A DNA stretch of 64,000 nt from Psychroserpens burtonensis DSM 12212 (GTDB taxonomy: Bacteria > Bacteroidota > Bacteroidia > Flavobacteriales > Flavobacteriaceae): contig NZ_AUDE01000019.1 in NCBI RefSeq assembly GCF_000425305.1, positions 1 through 64,000 on the forward strand, given 5' to 3'. The notes beneath the pieces are model-generated. The model searched no databases. It had not been told where the DNA came from and saw only the letters and a list, made by a program, of their open reading frames with translations. Shown here piece by piece: positions 34,809 through 43,349 of this stretch (position 1 is its first letter; each line of letters starts with the position of its first letter). The translations under genes and the position numbers were made by a program.

Positions 34809-34871
34809 TTAGTTCACGACGTTTGAGTTTCGAGAGTTCCACCACCAAGTATGATTTAAATTCGTATTCAT
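34809..34871 (-). CDS. trpL: trp operon leader peptide
   Basis: 20 residues beginning MNTNLNHTWWWNS and ending in VVN. Three consecutive Trp codons (TGG at 34839-34847) sit at positions 9-11. The frame starts 15 nt after the -7 box, so the transcript has a very short 5' end. Stalling at the Trp codons when charged tRNA-Trp is scarce would leave the distal leader codons (GTCGTGAA) free to form the antiterminator. This is the classical attenuation layout and needs no regulatory protein. Confidence 0.9.
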   Translation of the reverse strand: MNTNLNHTWWWNSRNSNVVN

Positions 34872-34886
34872 GTTTTTTCTAAAGTT

Positions 34887-34917
34887 CAAAGATATACATC
34901 ATAATTTAGTTTTCAAA
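34887..34917 (-). promoter_or_regulatory. trp operon promoter
   Basis: On the minus strand TTTG (34914-34917), a 19-nt spacer and TATCTTTG (34887-34894) fit the Bacteroidota promoter consensus fully. It lies 16 nt upstream of the leader peptide ATG. Confidence 0.88.
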
Positions 34918-34999
34918 CTTAATTTGATGAAAAAGAAAAAGATTTCTAATAATTTTGAAATATTTTTCTTCAAAAAAGGCTATTAATTTGTTTGCAATA

Positions 35000-35572
35000 T
35001 TAAAACTGTAAGGATACATTTAAGTCAAACTCATCGTAGATAGCTTTGTCTTTTAAATCATTAAAGAAGGTAGGAGAACCATATCTTACATCAAATTTAG
35101 AACGATCTACTTTAAGGTTTGCAGTGGCTGTATTATCTGCAATACTCATATTAATAGTCATAGAATTCGTTTTTGCTTTAATGGTCAAGTCTCCTGTTAC
35201 TTTATAAGCGCCTTTTTCTCCTTCTACATTTGTGATTACAAAATTAGCATTTGGATGATTTTTAATTCCAAAAAAATCATCAGATTTTAAATGTCCTTCT
35301 AATTTTTCTTTGCCTTGTCCAGCTTCTAAGTCGGTAACGGTTATTGATGTCATATCGATAGAGAAGTTTCCACCAACCAATTTGTCGTTTTCAAATATAA
35401 GTGAACCATCGTTTAAAGTTATATTACCTTCATGTGAGCCGGTAACTTTATATCCTTTCCAAGTGATAGTTGATGTTTTAACTTTTAATTCTTTTTTTAG
35501 AAGGGTAGTAAACGATGCAAATGATAACGCTAGTACTACGATAATTGCTGATTTAAAAATGTTCTTTTTCAT
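35000..35572 (-). CDS. YceI family periplasmic protein
   Basis: 190 residues with a signal peptide (LSFASFTTLLK). The lipocalin-like YceI domain covers almost all the mature protein, with the STITWKGYKVTGSHEGNI start, the DFFGIKNHPNANFVITNV strand pair and the C-terminal DRSKFDVRYGSPTFFNDLKDK. Family members bind isoprenoid quinone-like lipids in the periplasm. It is 30 bp downstream of a MarR regulator gene, probably under its control. The window's idi gene is far away, so no metabolic link is shown. Confidence 0.93.
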   Translation of the reverse strand: MKKNIFKSAIIVVLALSFASFTTLLKKELKVKTSTITWKGYKVTGSHEGNITLNDGSLIFENDKLVGGNFSIDMTSITVTDLEAGQGKEKLEGHLKSDDFFGIKNHPNANFVITNVEGEKGAYKVTGDLTIKAKTNSMTINMSIADNTATANLKVDRSKFDVRYGSPTFFNDLKDKAIYDEFDLNVSLQF

Positions 35573-35602
35573 TATTTTGTGTGGTTTAATTTATTTTAAG
35601 GT

Positions 35603-36055
35603 TTATTGTATTTTATTGAGTAATCTGTTTAATTCTTTTAATTCAATAATTGTTAATTTCGAGGTCACTTTTTGTTCTGCACCGTTTACAAGACCGTCTA
35701 ACTCTAATAATTTGTCGAGACCACTAGCCGTGATGTAAACCTCAATTTTTCTTCTGTTTTTTTTACATTCTGTACGTTTTACAAAATCTTTTAATATCAA
35801 CTTGTCAATGAGCCTAGTTGTGTTGCTCATTTTACTAACCATACGTTCTTGTATATCTTGTAAATTAAGAGGGTTCCCTTTTTGACCTCTTAAAATGCGT
35901 AATACATTAAATTGTTCAAGAGATAATTCATGAGGTTTTAAAACACTCATCAATTCAGTTTTAATTGTAATATTGGTTAAAAGCAAATTAATTACAGTTT
36001 GGCTGGCTAAAGGTAAAATAGCTTTAGTTTTTAATTTAATGTTTAACTCCTTCAT
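35603..36055 (-). CDS. MarR family transcriptional regulator
   Basis: 150 residues from ATG at 36055 (MKELNIKLKTKAILP); an ATG at 36076 lies in the operator and is unlikely. The winged helix-turn-helix shows LSLEQFNVLRILRGQ, QDIQERMVSKMSNTTRLIDKLILKDFVKR and the wing KKNRRKIEVYIT. No conserved redox Cys at the N-terminus, so not an OhrR-type sensor by eye; one Cys (TECKK) is in the wing. A 16-bp palindrome on its own promoter suggests autoregulation together with yceI. Confidence 0.92.
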   Translation of the reverse strand: MKELNIKLKTKAILPLASQTVINLLLTNITIKTELMSVLKPHELSLEQFNVLRILRGQKGNPLNLQDIQERMVSKMSNTTRLIDKLILKDFVKRTECKKNRRKIEVYITASGLDKLLELDGLVNGAEQKVTSKLTIIELKELNRLLNKIQ

Positions 36056-36062
36056 GTACAAT

Positions 36063-36081
36063 ATTTGTATATACAAATGTA
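36063..36081 (-). promoter_or_regulatory. MarR operator overlapping the marR -7 box
   Basis: ATTTGTATATACAAAT (36063-36078) is a perfect 16-bp palindrome with the TTGTATATACAA core common in MarR operators. It overlaps TACATTTG (36074-36081, minus strand), a consensus -7 box. Binding would block RNA polymerase at marR-yceI. Confidence 0.75.
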
Positions 36082-36157
36082 ATTTATTTTTATGATATAG
36101 ATTCTAATATTTTGTTAAATTTATTAATGTTCATTTTTTGATACTTAAATTTAGGAT

Positions 36158-36682
36158 ATGAATGTGAAACTTCTATCTTTAATACTTGTCTTTTTTTACT
36201 TCGGAAATGTGACCGCTCAGGTGCTTACTTCTCAAGAAAATAATAGTACCACATCCACTACAGGATTAAAAGTGTTTGATTTTAATGAACTTGAATCTTA
36301 TCTCAACTCAAAGAAAGACGGTAACACATATGTTATTAATTTCTGGGCCACATGGTGTGCACCTTGCGTGAAAGAATTACCGTATTTTGAAGCATTAAAT
36401 ACTAATTATAAAAATAAAAATGTTGAAGTTGTTTTGGTGAGTTTAGATTTTCCGAAGCAAATAGAAACAAAGCTCGTCCCTTTCTTAAAGAAAAGAGGTT
36501 TTAGAAGTGAGGTTGTCATTTTAAATGATGTGGACTCAAATACTTGGATTCCTAAAGTAAATAAAGATTGGTCTGGAGCAATACCAGCTACCCTTATATA
36601 TAATAAGAATAGAGGGGCGTTTTACGAGCGTTCGTTTAATTATCTAGAATTAGAAACTGAATTGAAACAATTTATAAAATAA
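36158..36682 (+). CDS. TlpA-like periplasmic thioredoxin
   Basis: 174 residues with a signal peptide (YFGNVTAQ). The thioredoxin fold carries the active site WATWCAPCVKELPYF (about 67-81) and the cis-Pro region AIPATLIY. TlpA-type proteins reduce disulfides outside the cytoplasm, for example in cytochrome maturation. It is divergent from marR-yceI and 16 bp upstream of a second thioredoxin-family gene. Confidence 0.92.
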   Translation: MNVKLLSLILVFFYFGNVTAQVLTSQENNSTTSTTGLKVFDFNELESYLNSKKDGNTYVINFWATWCAPCVKELPYFEALNTNYKNKNVEVVLVSLDFPKQIETKLVPFLKKRGFRSEVVILNDVDSNTWIPKVNKDWSGAIPATLIYNKNRGAFYERSFNYLELETELKQFIK

Positions 36683-36698
36683 CACTAAAAATAAACAC

Positions 36699-37307
36699 AT
36701 GAAAAACACACTTAAAACACTTTTAGTCTTGGTTGTATTTGTAACAGCTTCTGCCTTTACAACTGCAGGCACTGGATATGATATTGGTGATATTGCTACA
36801 GATTTTGAATTAGAAAATATTGATGGCACTATGGTGTCTATGGCAGATTATAATGATGCTAAAGGCTTTATTATTGTATTTACATGCAATACGTGTCCTT
36901 ATGCGGTAGCTTATGAAGATAGAGTAGAAGCATTAAATAAGAAATATGCAGCTAAAGGTTATCCCGTGATTGCGATTATGCCAAATAATACAGACGTTAA
37001 ACCTGGAGACAATATGGCAGCAATGAAAGCAAGAGCAAAGGCAAAAGGTTTTACATTTCCTTATGTAATGGATAAGGGGCAAAAAATATATCCACAATAT
37101 GGAGCAACAAAAACACCTCATGTTTATATATTACAGAAATCTAAAAATGGACCTCAAGTAAAATATATTGGTGCTATTGATGACAATTATCAAGATGCAA
37201 GTGCAGTCACTAAAACCTATGCTGAAGATGCAGTAAATGCATTATTGAATGGAAAAGAAGTTAGTGAGACAAAAACCAGAGCTATTGGTTGTTCTATAAA
37301 GGTTTAA
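36699..37307 (+). CDS. Periplasmic thioredoxin/peroxiredoxin-like protein
   Basis: 202 residues with a signal peptide (TASAFTTAGTG). An AhpC/TSA-like domain begins with IGDIATDFELENIDGTMVSMADY; the redox motif is TCNTCPYAVAYE (about 66-77), a CxxC followed by Pro. The cis-Pro region is KTPHVYIL. This family is common in Bacteroidota and is presumed to act as a periplasmic reductase or peroxidase; substrate unknown. Probable operon with the TlpA-like gene. Confidence 0.9.
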   Translation: MKNTLKTLLVLVVFVTASAFTTAGTGYDIGDIATDFELENIDGTMVSMADYNDAKGFIIVFTCNTCPYAVAYEDRVEALNKKYAAKGYPVIAIMPNNTDVKPGDNMAAMKARAKAKGFTFPYVMDKGQKIYPQYGATKTPHVYILQKSKNGPQVKYIGAIDDNYQDASAVTKTYAEDAVNALLNGKEVSETKTRAIGCSIKV

Positions 37308-37395
37308 ACGTCTTTCGTTTTTAAATTTAACGACCCGAAGTGTAACACTTTGGATTTTTTTTCGTCTTTAGTGCAAAGTTTCCATAACGAAATGT

Positions 37396-37403
37396 TAAAT
37401 TTG
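37396..37403 (+). promoter_or_regulatory. -7 box of the first rhodanese gene
   Basis: TAAATTTG matches TAnnTTTG. It ends 1 nt before an upstream in-frame ATG (37405), so that ATG cannot be translated from this promoter; the ATG at 37429 is therefore the better start. Confidence 0.6.
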
Positions 37404-37428
37404 CATGATTATTGATGTATATAGAACT

Positions 37429-37743
37429 ATGGCTGATTTGACACAACACGAATGGACCTCTAAATTATCTGTAGATGAAAACGCAGTCATTTTAGATGTA
37501 AGAACACCAGAAGAAGTAGCACAAGGTATCATACCTAACGCTATTGCAATTGATATTTATAAAGGTCAAGGATTTATCGATGATATTGGAAAATTAGATA
37601 AAACTAAAAACTATTATGTGTATTGTAAGTCTGGTGGTCGAAGCGGTCAAGCTTGTGGTGTTATGAACCAGTTAGGTTTTAAAAGCGCATATAATCTTAT
37701 TGGAGGTTTTACCGATTGGCAAGGTGAAATTGCTTCAATTTAA
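37429..37743 (+). CDS. Cytoplasmic rhodanese-like sulfurtransferase
   Basis: 104 residues from ATG at 37429 (MADLTQHEWTSKL), the start typical of relatives and required by the promoter position. The active-site Cys lies in YVYCKSGGRSGQA (about 73), with the CH2A-like VILDVRTPEEV segment. It probably transfers sulfur from a persulfide donor. It lacks a signal peptide, unlike the rhodanese encoded 13 bp downstream, so the pair may work on opposite sides of the membrane. Confidence 0.92.
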   Translation: MADLTQHEWTSKLSVDENAVILDVRTPEEVAQGIIPNAIAIDIYKGQGFIDDIGKLDKTKNYYVYCKSGGRSGQACGVMNQLGFKSAYNLIGGFTDWQGEIASI

Positions 37744-37756
37744 AAAAATAATCATA

Positions 37757-38155
37757 ATGAAAAATAAAGTATTCATCTACTGTTTCGCACTTTTTGCATT
37801 TACATTTAGTTGCGAGGACGCAACACAAACCGAAGTTATAATGGTTTCTGCAGAAGAAATGCAAGAGCTATTAGAATTAGAAGACATACAGCTTGTAGAT
37901 GTAAGAACACTAGAAGAATATAAGACAGGTTTTATTGAACAGGCACAAAACATTGATTATACATCACCAACCTTTGAAGAGGATTTGGTTAAATTGGATA
38001 AATCAAAACCAATAATGGTGTACTGCAAGTCTGGCATACGCAGTGGGAAATGTTCTAAAAAACTTAAAGAAGCTGGCTTTATAAAAGTCTACGATTTAGA
38101 AGGGGGAATTACCCAATGGAAATTTTCTGGATATGAAATAAAAGCTTTCGAATAA
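37757..38155 (+). CDS. Rhodanese-like lipoprotein
   Basis: 132 residues from ATG at 37757 (MKNKVFIYCFALFAFTFSCED), which gives a good lipoprotein signal with Cys19; upstream in-frame ATG at 37700 is inside the previous gene. The rhodanese domain has VDVRTLEEY and active-site Cys in MVYCKSGIRSGKC (about 95). It would be exported and lipid-anchored. It ends 8 bp before a strong terminator and forms an operon with the cytoplasmic rhodanese. Confidence 0.9.
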   Translation: MKNKVFIYCFALFAFTFSCEDATQTEVIMVSAEEMQELLELEDIQLVDVRTLEEYKTGFIEQAQNIDYTSPTFEEDLVKLDKSKPIMVYCKSGIRSGKCSKKLKEAGFIKVYDLEGGITQWKFSGYEIKAFE

Positions 38156-38162
38156 AAATTAT

Positions 38163-38188
38163 AAACCGAACTTTAGTTCGGTTTTTTT
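38163..38188 (+). terminator. Terminator after the rhodanese operon
   Basis: AAACCGAAC (38163-38171) pairs with GTTCGGTTT (38176-38184) around a 4-nt loop, followed by a T run. Confidence 0.92.
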
Positions 38189-38357
38189 ATGACCTAAATT
38201 GATATTTGTCAATCAAGTCCAATTGCTAACGCTTAATTCCTTTGTTTTTTCTAATTTAGCAGCTTTCTATAGCCAAATTATTTTATGTGGTATTGTAAGT
38301 AACACCTTGTATTTGCGTTTAACTACAATAGTTACATAACTAACCTAATTATTTCAA

Positions 38358-40307
38358 ATGAAAAACTTAATCATTACACTTTGTGGTTTACTTGTCTTTT
38401 CTGTTACTGCAAACGCTCAAGTTCTAGAGCCTGTTAAATGGGAAACTTCTGTTGAAAAAATATCAGATACCGAATACGACCTAATTTCTACAGCTGCTGT
38501 AGATGACGGTTGGCACTTGTATTCTCAAAGTGTACCAGATGACGGTCCAATACCTACAACATTTATTTATAAAGCAACTGCTGATTATGAATTAAACGGT
38601 ACAACACAAGAAGAAGAAGGACATACGGTTGATGATCCAGTTTTTCTAATGAAAATTAAGTTCTTTGAAGATAAAGCACAATTTAGACAACGTATCAAGA
38701 TCTTAAATCAAGAGTTATCTATTGTTGAAGGTGAAGTAGAGTTCATGGCTTGTGATGACGAGAAATGCTTGGCTCCAGAGTATATAGACTTACGTTTTGA
38801 TATAACTAAGAGTGTAGATGCAAAAGAAGGTTTAACTAATTCTTCGTCTTCCGAAAATGAAGGCAGTAAAGAGGGCTTATGGACCATTTTTATTTTAGGT
38901 TTAGGAGCAGGATTTATTGCCTTATTTACACCTTGTGTATTTCCTTTGATTCCTATGACTGTTAGCTTTTTCACCAAACAAAGTAAAACAAAAGCAGAAG
39001 GTATTAAAAATGCTGTTGTTTATGGTTTATGCATCATTGTAATTTATGTGATTCTAGGAACAGGAGTTGTCGCAATTTTTGGAGCCAGTGCAATTAATGA
39101 ATTTTCTACAAGTGTCGAATTCAATCTTGTTTTCTTTGCAGTACTTGTGGTTTTTGCGGTTTCCTTTTTAGGTGCATTTGAAATTATGCTACCCAATTCA
39201 TGGGCAAACAAAATTGACAGAAAAGCAGATAGCGGAGGATATACAGGTATCTTTTTTATGGCTTTAGCTTTAGCAATTGTGTCCTTTTCTTGTACAGGGC
39301 CTTTTGTAGGGAATATTATAGTGCTTTCTGCATCCGAAGGAGGTCTAGCGCCTATGATTGGTATGCTTGGATTTTCGTTAGCGCTAGCATTACCTTTTGG
39401 ATTATTTGCAGCATTTCCCGGTTGGATGAATTCGCTCCCAAAATCTGGAGGATGGTTAAATACAGTAAAAGTTGTTTTAGGGTTTTTAGAATTAGCTTTT
39501 GCTTTCAAATTCTTATCTCAAGCTGATTTAGTGTTGCAATTACATTGGTTAGAAAGAGAAGTCTTTATCGCCATATGGATAGCTATATTTGGCGCATTGA
39601 CCTTGTATCTCTTTGGTAAAATCCAACTACCGCACGATTCTCCGTTGAAGAACATTTCCGTAGGAAGATTATTATTAGGATTGTTGACGTTGTCATTTAC
39701 AGTTTATATGATCCCAGGACTTTGGGGAGCACCTTTAAATTTAATTAGTGCATTTCCACCACCTTTAGATTATAGCGAATCACCTTATGGCGTAGGAAAC
39801 TCGAAAACAGGGGGAGGTATTGTTGCCAATCAAAATAAAGATATTCCTGACGGGGCACATTTATTAGCGCCACATGATATTTTGGCATTTAATGATTATG
39901 ATAAAGGATTAGCATATGCTAAAAAAGTTGGAAAACCAGTAATGATTGACTTTACAGGTTGGGCATGTGTGAACTGTCGTAAGATGGAACAACAAGTTTG
40001 GGTAGTTCCTAAAGTACTTGAGAAGCTTAAGAACGATGTGGTTTTAATTTCTCTCTATGTTGATCAAAAAACAGGTTTTCCAGAAGGTGAAGCTCCAGAT
40101 TCTAAATTGAAACCAGGTAAAAAATTAAGAAATATAGGACAAAAATGGAGTGAACTTCAAACTATAAAATATAAAACGAATACACAACCTTATTATGTGT
40201 TGATAGATCATGATGAGAATAATCTAAACCCTCCTGTGGCCTATACGCCAGATGCTGACGCCTATTTTAGTTGGTTAAGTGATGGGATTGATAAGTTTGA
40301 GGAATAA
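38358..40307 (+). CDS. dsbD: Thiol:disulfide interchange protein DsbD (cytochrome c biogenesis type)
   Basis: 649 residues: signal peptide (SVTANAQ), an N-terminal DsbD-alpha-like domain (about 22-145, with Cys pair [14 protein letters not shown]), an eight-segment CcdA-type membrane domain (about 170-470, with Cys in [12 protein letters not shown] and [10 protein letters not shown]), and a C-terminal thioredoxin domain (about 510-649) with [11 protein letters not shown]. It moves electrons from cytoplasmic thioredoxin to periplasmic TlpA-like proteins such as those at 36.2-37.3 kb. Its stop is 1 bp from that of the convergent aldo/keto reductase gene, with no terminator between. Confidence 0.95.
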   Translation: MKNLIITLCGLLVFSVTANAQVLEPVKWETSVEKISDTEYDLISTAAVDDGWHLYSQSVPDDGPIPTTFIYKATADYELNGTTQEEEGHTVDDPVFLMKIKFFEDKAQFRQRIKILNQELSIVEGEVEFMACDDEKCLAPEYIDLRFDITKSVDAKEGLTNSSSSENEGSKEGLWTIFILGLGAGFIALFTPCVFPLIPMTVSFFTKQSKTKAEGIKNAVVYGLCIIVIYVILGTGVVAIFGASAINEFSTSVEFNLVFFAVLVVFAVSFLGAFEIMLPNSWANKIDRKADSGGYTGIFFMALALAIVSFSCTGPFVGNIIVLSASEGGLAPMIGMLGFSLALALPFGLFAAFPGWMNSLPKSGGWLNTVKVVLGFLELAFAFKFLSQADLVLQLHWLEREVFIAIWIAIFGALTLYLFGKIQLPHDSPLKNISVGRLLLGLLTLSFTVYMIPGLWGAPLNLISAFPPPLDYSESPYGVGNSKTGGGIVANQNKDIPDGAHLLAPHDILAFNDYDKGLAYAKKVGKPVMIDFTGWACVNCRKMEQQVWVVPKVLEKLKNDVVLISLYVDQKTGFPEGEAPDSKLKPGKKLRNIGQKWSELQTIKYKTNTQPYYVLIDHDENNLNPPVAYTPDADAYFSWLSDGIDKFEE

Positions 40308-40308
40308 A

Positions 40309-41247
40309 CTAATTCCAAGTCAAATCACTTCTTTCGTCCCAATACGCTTTAGAATTTATTGTTAAAGCTTTTAGAAGTTCTAGATCTTTTGATAATAATT
40401 TAAAATCAAGTGCTTTTAAGTTTTGATCCAGATGATTGGAAGTTGACGCACCACTTAATACCACATTTGGTTGCAATGTGTCTATAACAAATCGCAGAGC
40501 TATAGCATCCACACCAACATCATATGTTTTTGAGAGTGCTTCTAATTGCTTTTTAGCGTGTTCGTTGGTAAATGCTCGTCCGTTGGCTAAAGCTTCTTTG
40601 ATGATAACTGTTTTGCCCATAGCTTTAAGTTGTTGTAAGGTGTTAAAAGTGGATTGTTCAAACACATTGTACGTGACTTGGAAGCTGTCAAAAAGTAAGT
40701 TATTTTTTACTGCGATGTCTTTCGCGCTATTTAAAATTTCAGACTGATTAGAACCACTTGTCGTAATCCCTATTTGTAATCCATATTGTTTTTTTAACTG
40801 AAAGAGGCGCTCATGTATAGAGTTGTCTTTTAAAATTCCACTCTCTAAAGTAGCAGAATGTACCTGATAGATTTTTAATTGCGGAAAAAGTGCTTTAGAC
40901 GTTTCCCATTGCTCATTTAGTTTTGATACCGAATGCTCTTTAATTTCATGTTTCCCTTCATACCCTAACTCCCAATTTGCCACATAAGTGTAACCCCATT
41001 TTGTACTTAACATAAGGTCTTTGTGTTGTCTGGCATTTTTCCACTCTAATAAAAATTGTTCTCCTAAACCATACGATGGCGCAGTATCAAAATAACGCAC
41101 ACCATTCTTGTAAGCAAAGTCCATAACCTCAAAGGCATTCCTTTTAAATGCGATTTTTGATTTATCAATATTAGAGTTTTGTCTAATGTTTATATAATCT
41201 GGTCGTCCTAATGCTGCTAATCCTAATCCTATTTTTGTTCTAGTCAT
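40309..41247 (-). CDS. Aldo/keto reductase
   Basis: 312 residues, a TIM-barrel AKR. Catalytic Asp and Tyr are in RYFDTAPSYGLGEQFL (about 52-57), Lys in LSTKWGY (about 81) and His in YQVHSATLE (about 128). The C-terminal LQPNVVLSGASTSNHLDQNL is the cofactor-binding region. The family reduces aldehydes or ketones with NADPH; the substrate is unknown. It lies 7 bp after a small zinc-ribbon gene on the same strand. Confidence 0.92.
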   Translation of the reverse strand: MTRTKIGLGLAALGRPDYINIRQNSNIDKSKIAFKRNAFEVMDFAYKNGVRYFDTAPSYGLGEQFLLEWKNARQHKDLMLSTKWGYTYVANWELGYEGKHEIKEHSVSKLNEQWETSKALFPQLKIYQVHSATLESGILKDNSIHERLFQLKKQYGLQIGITTSGSNQSEILNSAKDIAVKNNLLFDSFQVTYNVFEQSTFNTLQQLKAMGKTVIIKEALANGRAFTNEHAKKQLEALSKTYDVGVDAIALRFVIDTLQPNVVLSGASTSNHLDQNLKALDFKLLSKDLELLKALTINSKAYWDERSDLTWN

Positions 41248-41253
41248 TTAGTG

Positions 41254-41526
41254 TTAATCGTCATATTTAACTTGACAAGTCTTGCACGTATATGTATCTT
41301 TATGAATAGTAATTCCAGAGATATTAGTTTCTACAATCTTATTAATGAAATTATTATAAGTATCATCTCGTTTGTCGTTTTTACTACCTTTCATAACCTC
41401 ATAAAACTCATTATCCCACTGTTGCTTTCCCCAACAATTTGGGCAAATCCCCTTAGGAGCTAATCCTGTGGTTTCGTCGTTTCTTTTTTTATTAAAATAG
41501 GTTCTAATGTTATCTATTAGTGACAT
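41254..41526 (-). CDS. Small zinc-ribbon-like protein
   Basis: 90 residues with two CxxC pairs: GICPNCWGKQQWDNEFYE (about 28-31) and YTCKTCQVKYDD (about 81-84), which would bind one zinc. The linker holds a basic region (KGSKNDKRDD). No catalytic motif is visible; it is a conserved flavobacterial hypothetical, probably cytoplasmic. It sits between glutaredoxin-like and aldo/keto reductase genes in a run of redox-repair genes. Confidence 0.8.
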   Translation of the reverse strand: MSLIDNIRTYFNKKRNDETTGLAPKGICPNCWGKQQWDNEFYEVMKGSKNDKRDDTYNNFINKIVETNISGITIHKDTYTCKTCQVKYDD

Positions 41527-41566
41527 AAGTTTTGAATCGGTTGATGTGTTAAAATAATGATTTTAT

Positions 41567-41839
41567 TTAATGATTAGGAATTAACTTCTTTAGCCATCTC
41601 TCGAGATCTTGAATACTTGGATTTCTTAATTTTTTAGAACCTATAGTAATTGTAGGGAAGTTAAGTTTTCTATGTGCATAAAGTCCACGCAATTCTACTG
41701 CGTGGTCCTCATTAGTTTCAACATCTAAAAACGAATATTGCAATTTAGTTTCATCCAATAAATTGATATAAAATCGGGTTTTATGGCATCTCTTTGCACC
41801 ATAAATTTTTATTGTTGGAACAGTCTGTTTTTCATTCAA
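41567..41839 (-). CDS. Glutaredoxin-like protein with an unusual CHKT motif
   Basis: 90 residues. The glutaredoxin fold is clear (TIKIYGAKRCHKTRFYINLLDETKLQYSFLDVETNE, then KLNFPTITIGSKKLRNPS with the cis-Pro). The usual CPYC/CPDC active site is CHKT here, so the second Cys and the Pro are missing and only a monothiol mechanism is possible. It lies 12 bp downstream of msrA and could help to reduce it or handle glutathione-like mixed disulfides; that is inference. Confidence 0.85.
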   Translation of the reverse strand: MNEKQTVPTIKIYGAKRCHKTRFYINLLDETKLQYSFLDVETNEDHAVELRGLYAHRKLNFPTITIGSKKLRNPSIQDLERWLKKLIPNH

Positions 41840-41851
41840 TATGTCTATTGT

Positions 41852-42403
41852 TTATGCAACACGATTCTTCAATTTATCAGCATGTAATTTTCTGAGATTT
41901 GTCAGCTTAGGCTCAATTACATAAGTGCAATAGCCTTGTCTTTTATTATTGTTATAGAAATTTTGATGTTCAGCTTCTGCTTCAAAAAACTCGCCTAGTT
42001 CACTAACCTCTGTTACGATAGGGTTTTCAAAATAGGGCGCTATTTCTTTTACGACAACTTCTGCAATTTCTTTTTGAGCATCATCATGATAGAAAATAAC
42101 AGACCGATACTGCGAGCCTACATCTGCGCCTTGACGGTTTAGCGTAGTTGGATCATGACTGGTCATAAAAATGATTAGTAAGTCTTTATACGAAATAACA
42201 TTCGCATCAAAAGTGACTTGAACGACTTCGGCATGACCAGTTAGTCCCGAGCATATTTCTCTATAGGTAGGTCTTCCTGGAACAGTTCCTCCACTATATC
42301 CAGAAACTATTTTTTCAACCCCTTTTACATGGTCGTAAACGGCTTCAATACACCAAAAGCAACCGCATCCAACGGTTAATTGTTCTAATTTTTTATTTTC
42401 CAT
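41852..42403 (-). CDS. msrA: Peptide-methionine (S)-S-oxide reductase
   Basis: 183 residues. The catalytic Cys is in GCGCFWCIEAVYD (about 15), and the substrate-binding Glu/Asp residues are in GHAEVVQVTFD. The H-Q-N-F-Y pattern (AEHQNFYNNNKRQGYC) is typical. It lacks a signal peptide and repairs oxidised Met in cytoplasmic proteins. It overlaps msrB by 1 bp (stop/start), so the two enzymes are translationally coupled. Confidence 0.96.
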   Translation of the reverse strand: MENKKLEQLTVGCGCFWCIEAVYDHVKGVEKIVSGYSGGTVPGRPTYREICSGLTGHAEVVQVTFDANVISYKDLLIIFMTSHDPTTLNRQGADVGSQYRSVIFYHDDAQKEIAEVVVKEIAPYFENPIVTEVSELGEFFEAEAEHQNFYNNNKRQGYCTYVIEPKLTNLRKLHADKLKNRVA

Positions 42404-42864
42404 TATTTTGTTTCTTCCACTTTAGAATCTAAGGTCATAGATTCAGAATTAATACAATAGCGCAACCCGCTTGGCTCTGGTCCATCAGGAAATACATGAC
42501 CTAAGTGACCATCACAAGTATTGCACATGACTTCAACTCGAACCATCCCAAGAGATGAATCTTTATGGTATTTAATCGCTTTAGGTGCAATAGGCTGCGT
42601 GAAACTAGGCCAGCCAGATCCAGATTCAAATTTAATAGTTGAATCAAATAAAGGAGTGTCACAACAAATACAGTTGTATTGTCCTTCATCGTATATACTA
42701 CACAGTTCTCCACTATATGGTCGTTCTGTACCTTTTTGTCGCGCAATTCTAAATTGTTTTGGAGTTAATTGTTGACGCCATTCAGCATCTGTTTTTTCAA
42801 CTCTACGGTCTGGTATAGGGTTTCCTTTTACTGAGAAGTTTATGATTTCTTTCCAAGTTAACAT
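42403..42864 (-). CDS. msrB: Peptide-methionine (R)-S-oxide reductase
   Basis: 153 residues. Two zinc-binding CxxC pairs are visible (CICCDTPLF and VMCNTCDGHLGH), and the catalytic Cys is in LRYCINSESM (about 137). It reduces the R epimer, complementing MsrA. It is the first gene of an msrB-msrA-glutaredoxin-zinc ribbon-aldo/keto reductase run on the minus strand. Confidence 0.96.
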   Translation of the reverse strand: MLTWKEIINFSVKGNPIPDRRVEKTDAEWRQQLTPKQFRIARQKGTERPYSGELCSIYDEGQYNCICCDTPLFDSTIKFESGSGWPSFTQPIAPKAIKYHKDSSLGMVRVEVMCNTCDGHLGHVFPDGPEPSGLRYCINSESMTLDSKVEETK

Positions 42865-43349
42865 AGTCGTATTCTTTCTATTTTAATTAATTGTTTAACC
42901 TTAATATAAGTCGTGAATGATTCCAGTTTATTACAAAAAAAGTTCACTATAAATTTACGAGATAAATCGTTAAGGTTTCTTTATAAAATCATAAAACTAG
43001 GTTATAACATTATAAAGTTTGTCTTCTATCACATAGCCAAGTCTCAAGACTAGAGGATAACCAATAAAAAGCTATAAATTTCTTTGACGGTGATTTGTTT
43101 CAAGATGCTTCATCTATTTTGACAGCGCCATACGATGTCCTCGTACTATGATTTTAAACTTGTTTTTACAGTCAAAGTGTTAGCCATTATTACCATCACT
43201 AAAAAGTGAATTCTATGATGTGCAATTTGAGGGCACTATTTTATAATTTGGTATCTCATAAAGATAAATAGGCTTTGTTCTTAAATAAAACAGTCACGTC
43301 TATTCATGCATTTTACACGTATATAAAGGAGAACTAACTAAAACTGTTT
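42865..43349. other. Intergenic region between msrB and the PBP gene
   Basis: 485 bp with divergent promoters expected. I see no ORF, hairpin or palindrome of note. A GGAG-containing stretch (43326-43335) is about 15-20 nt before the PBP start, too far for a normal ribosome-binding site. Confidence 0.5.
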
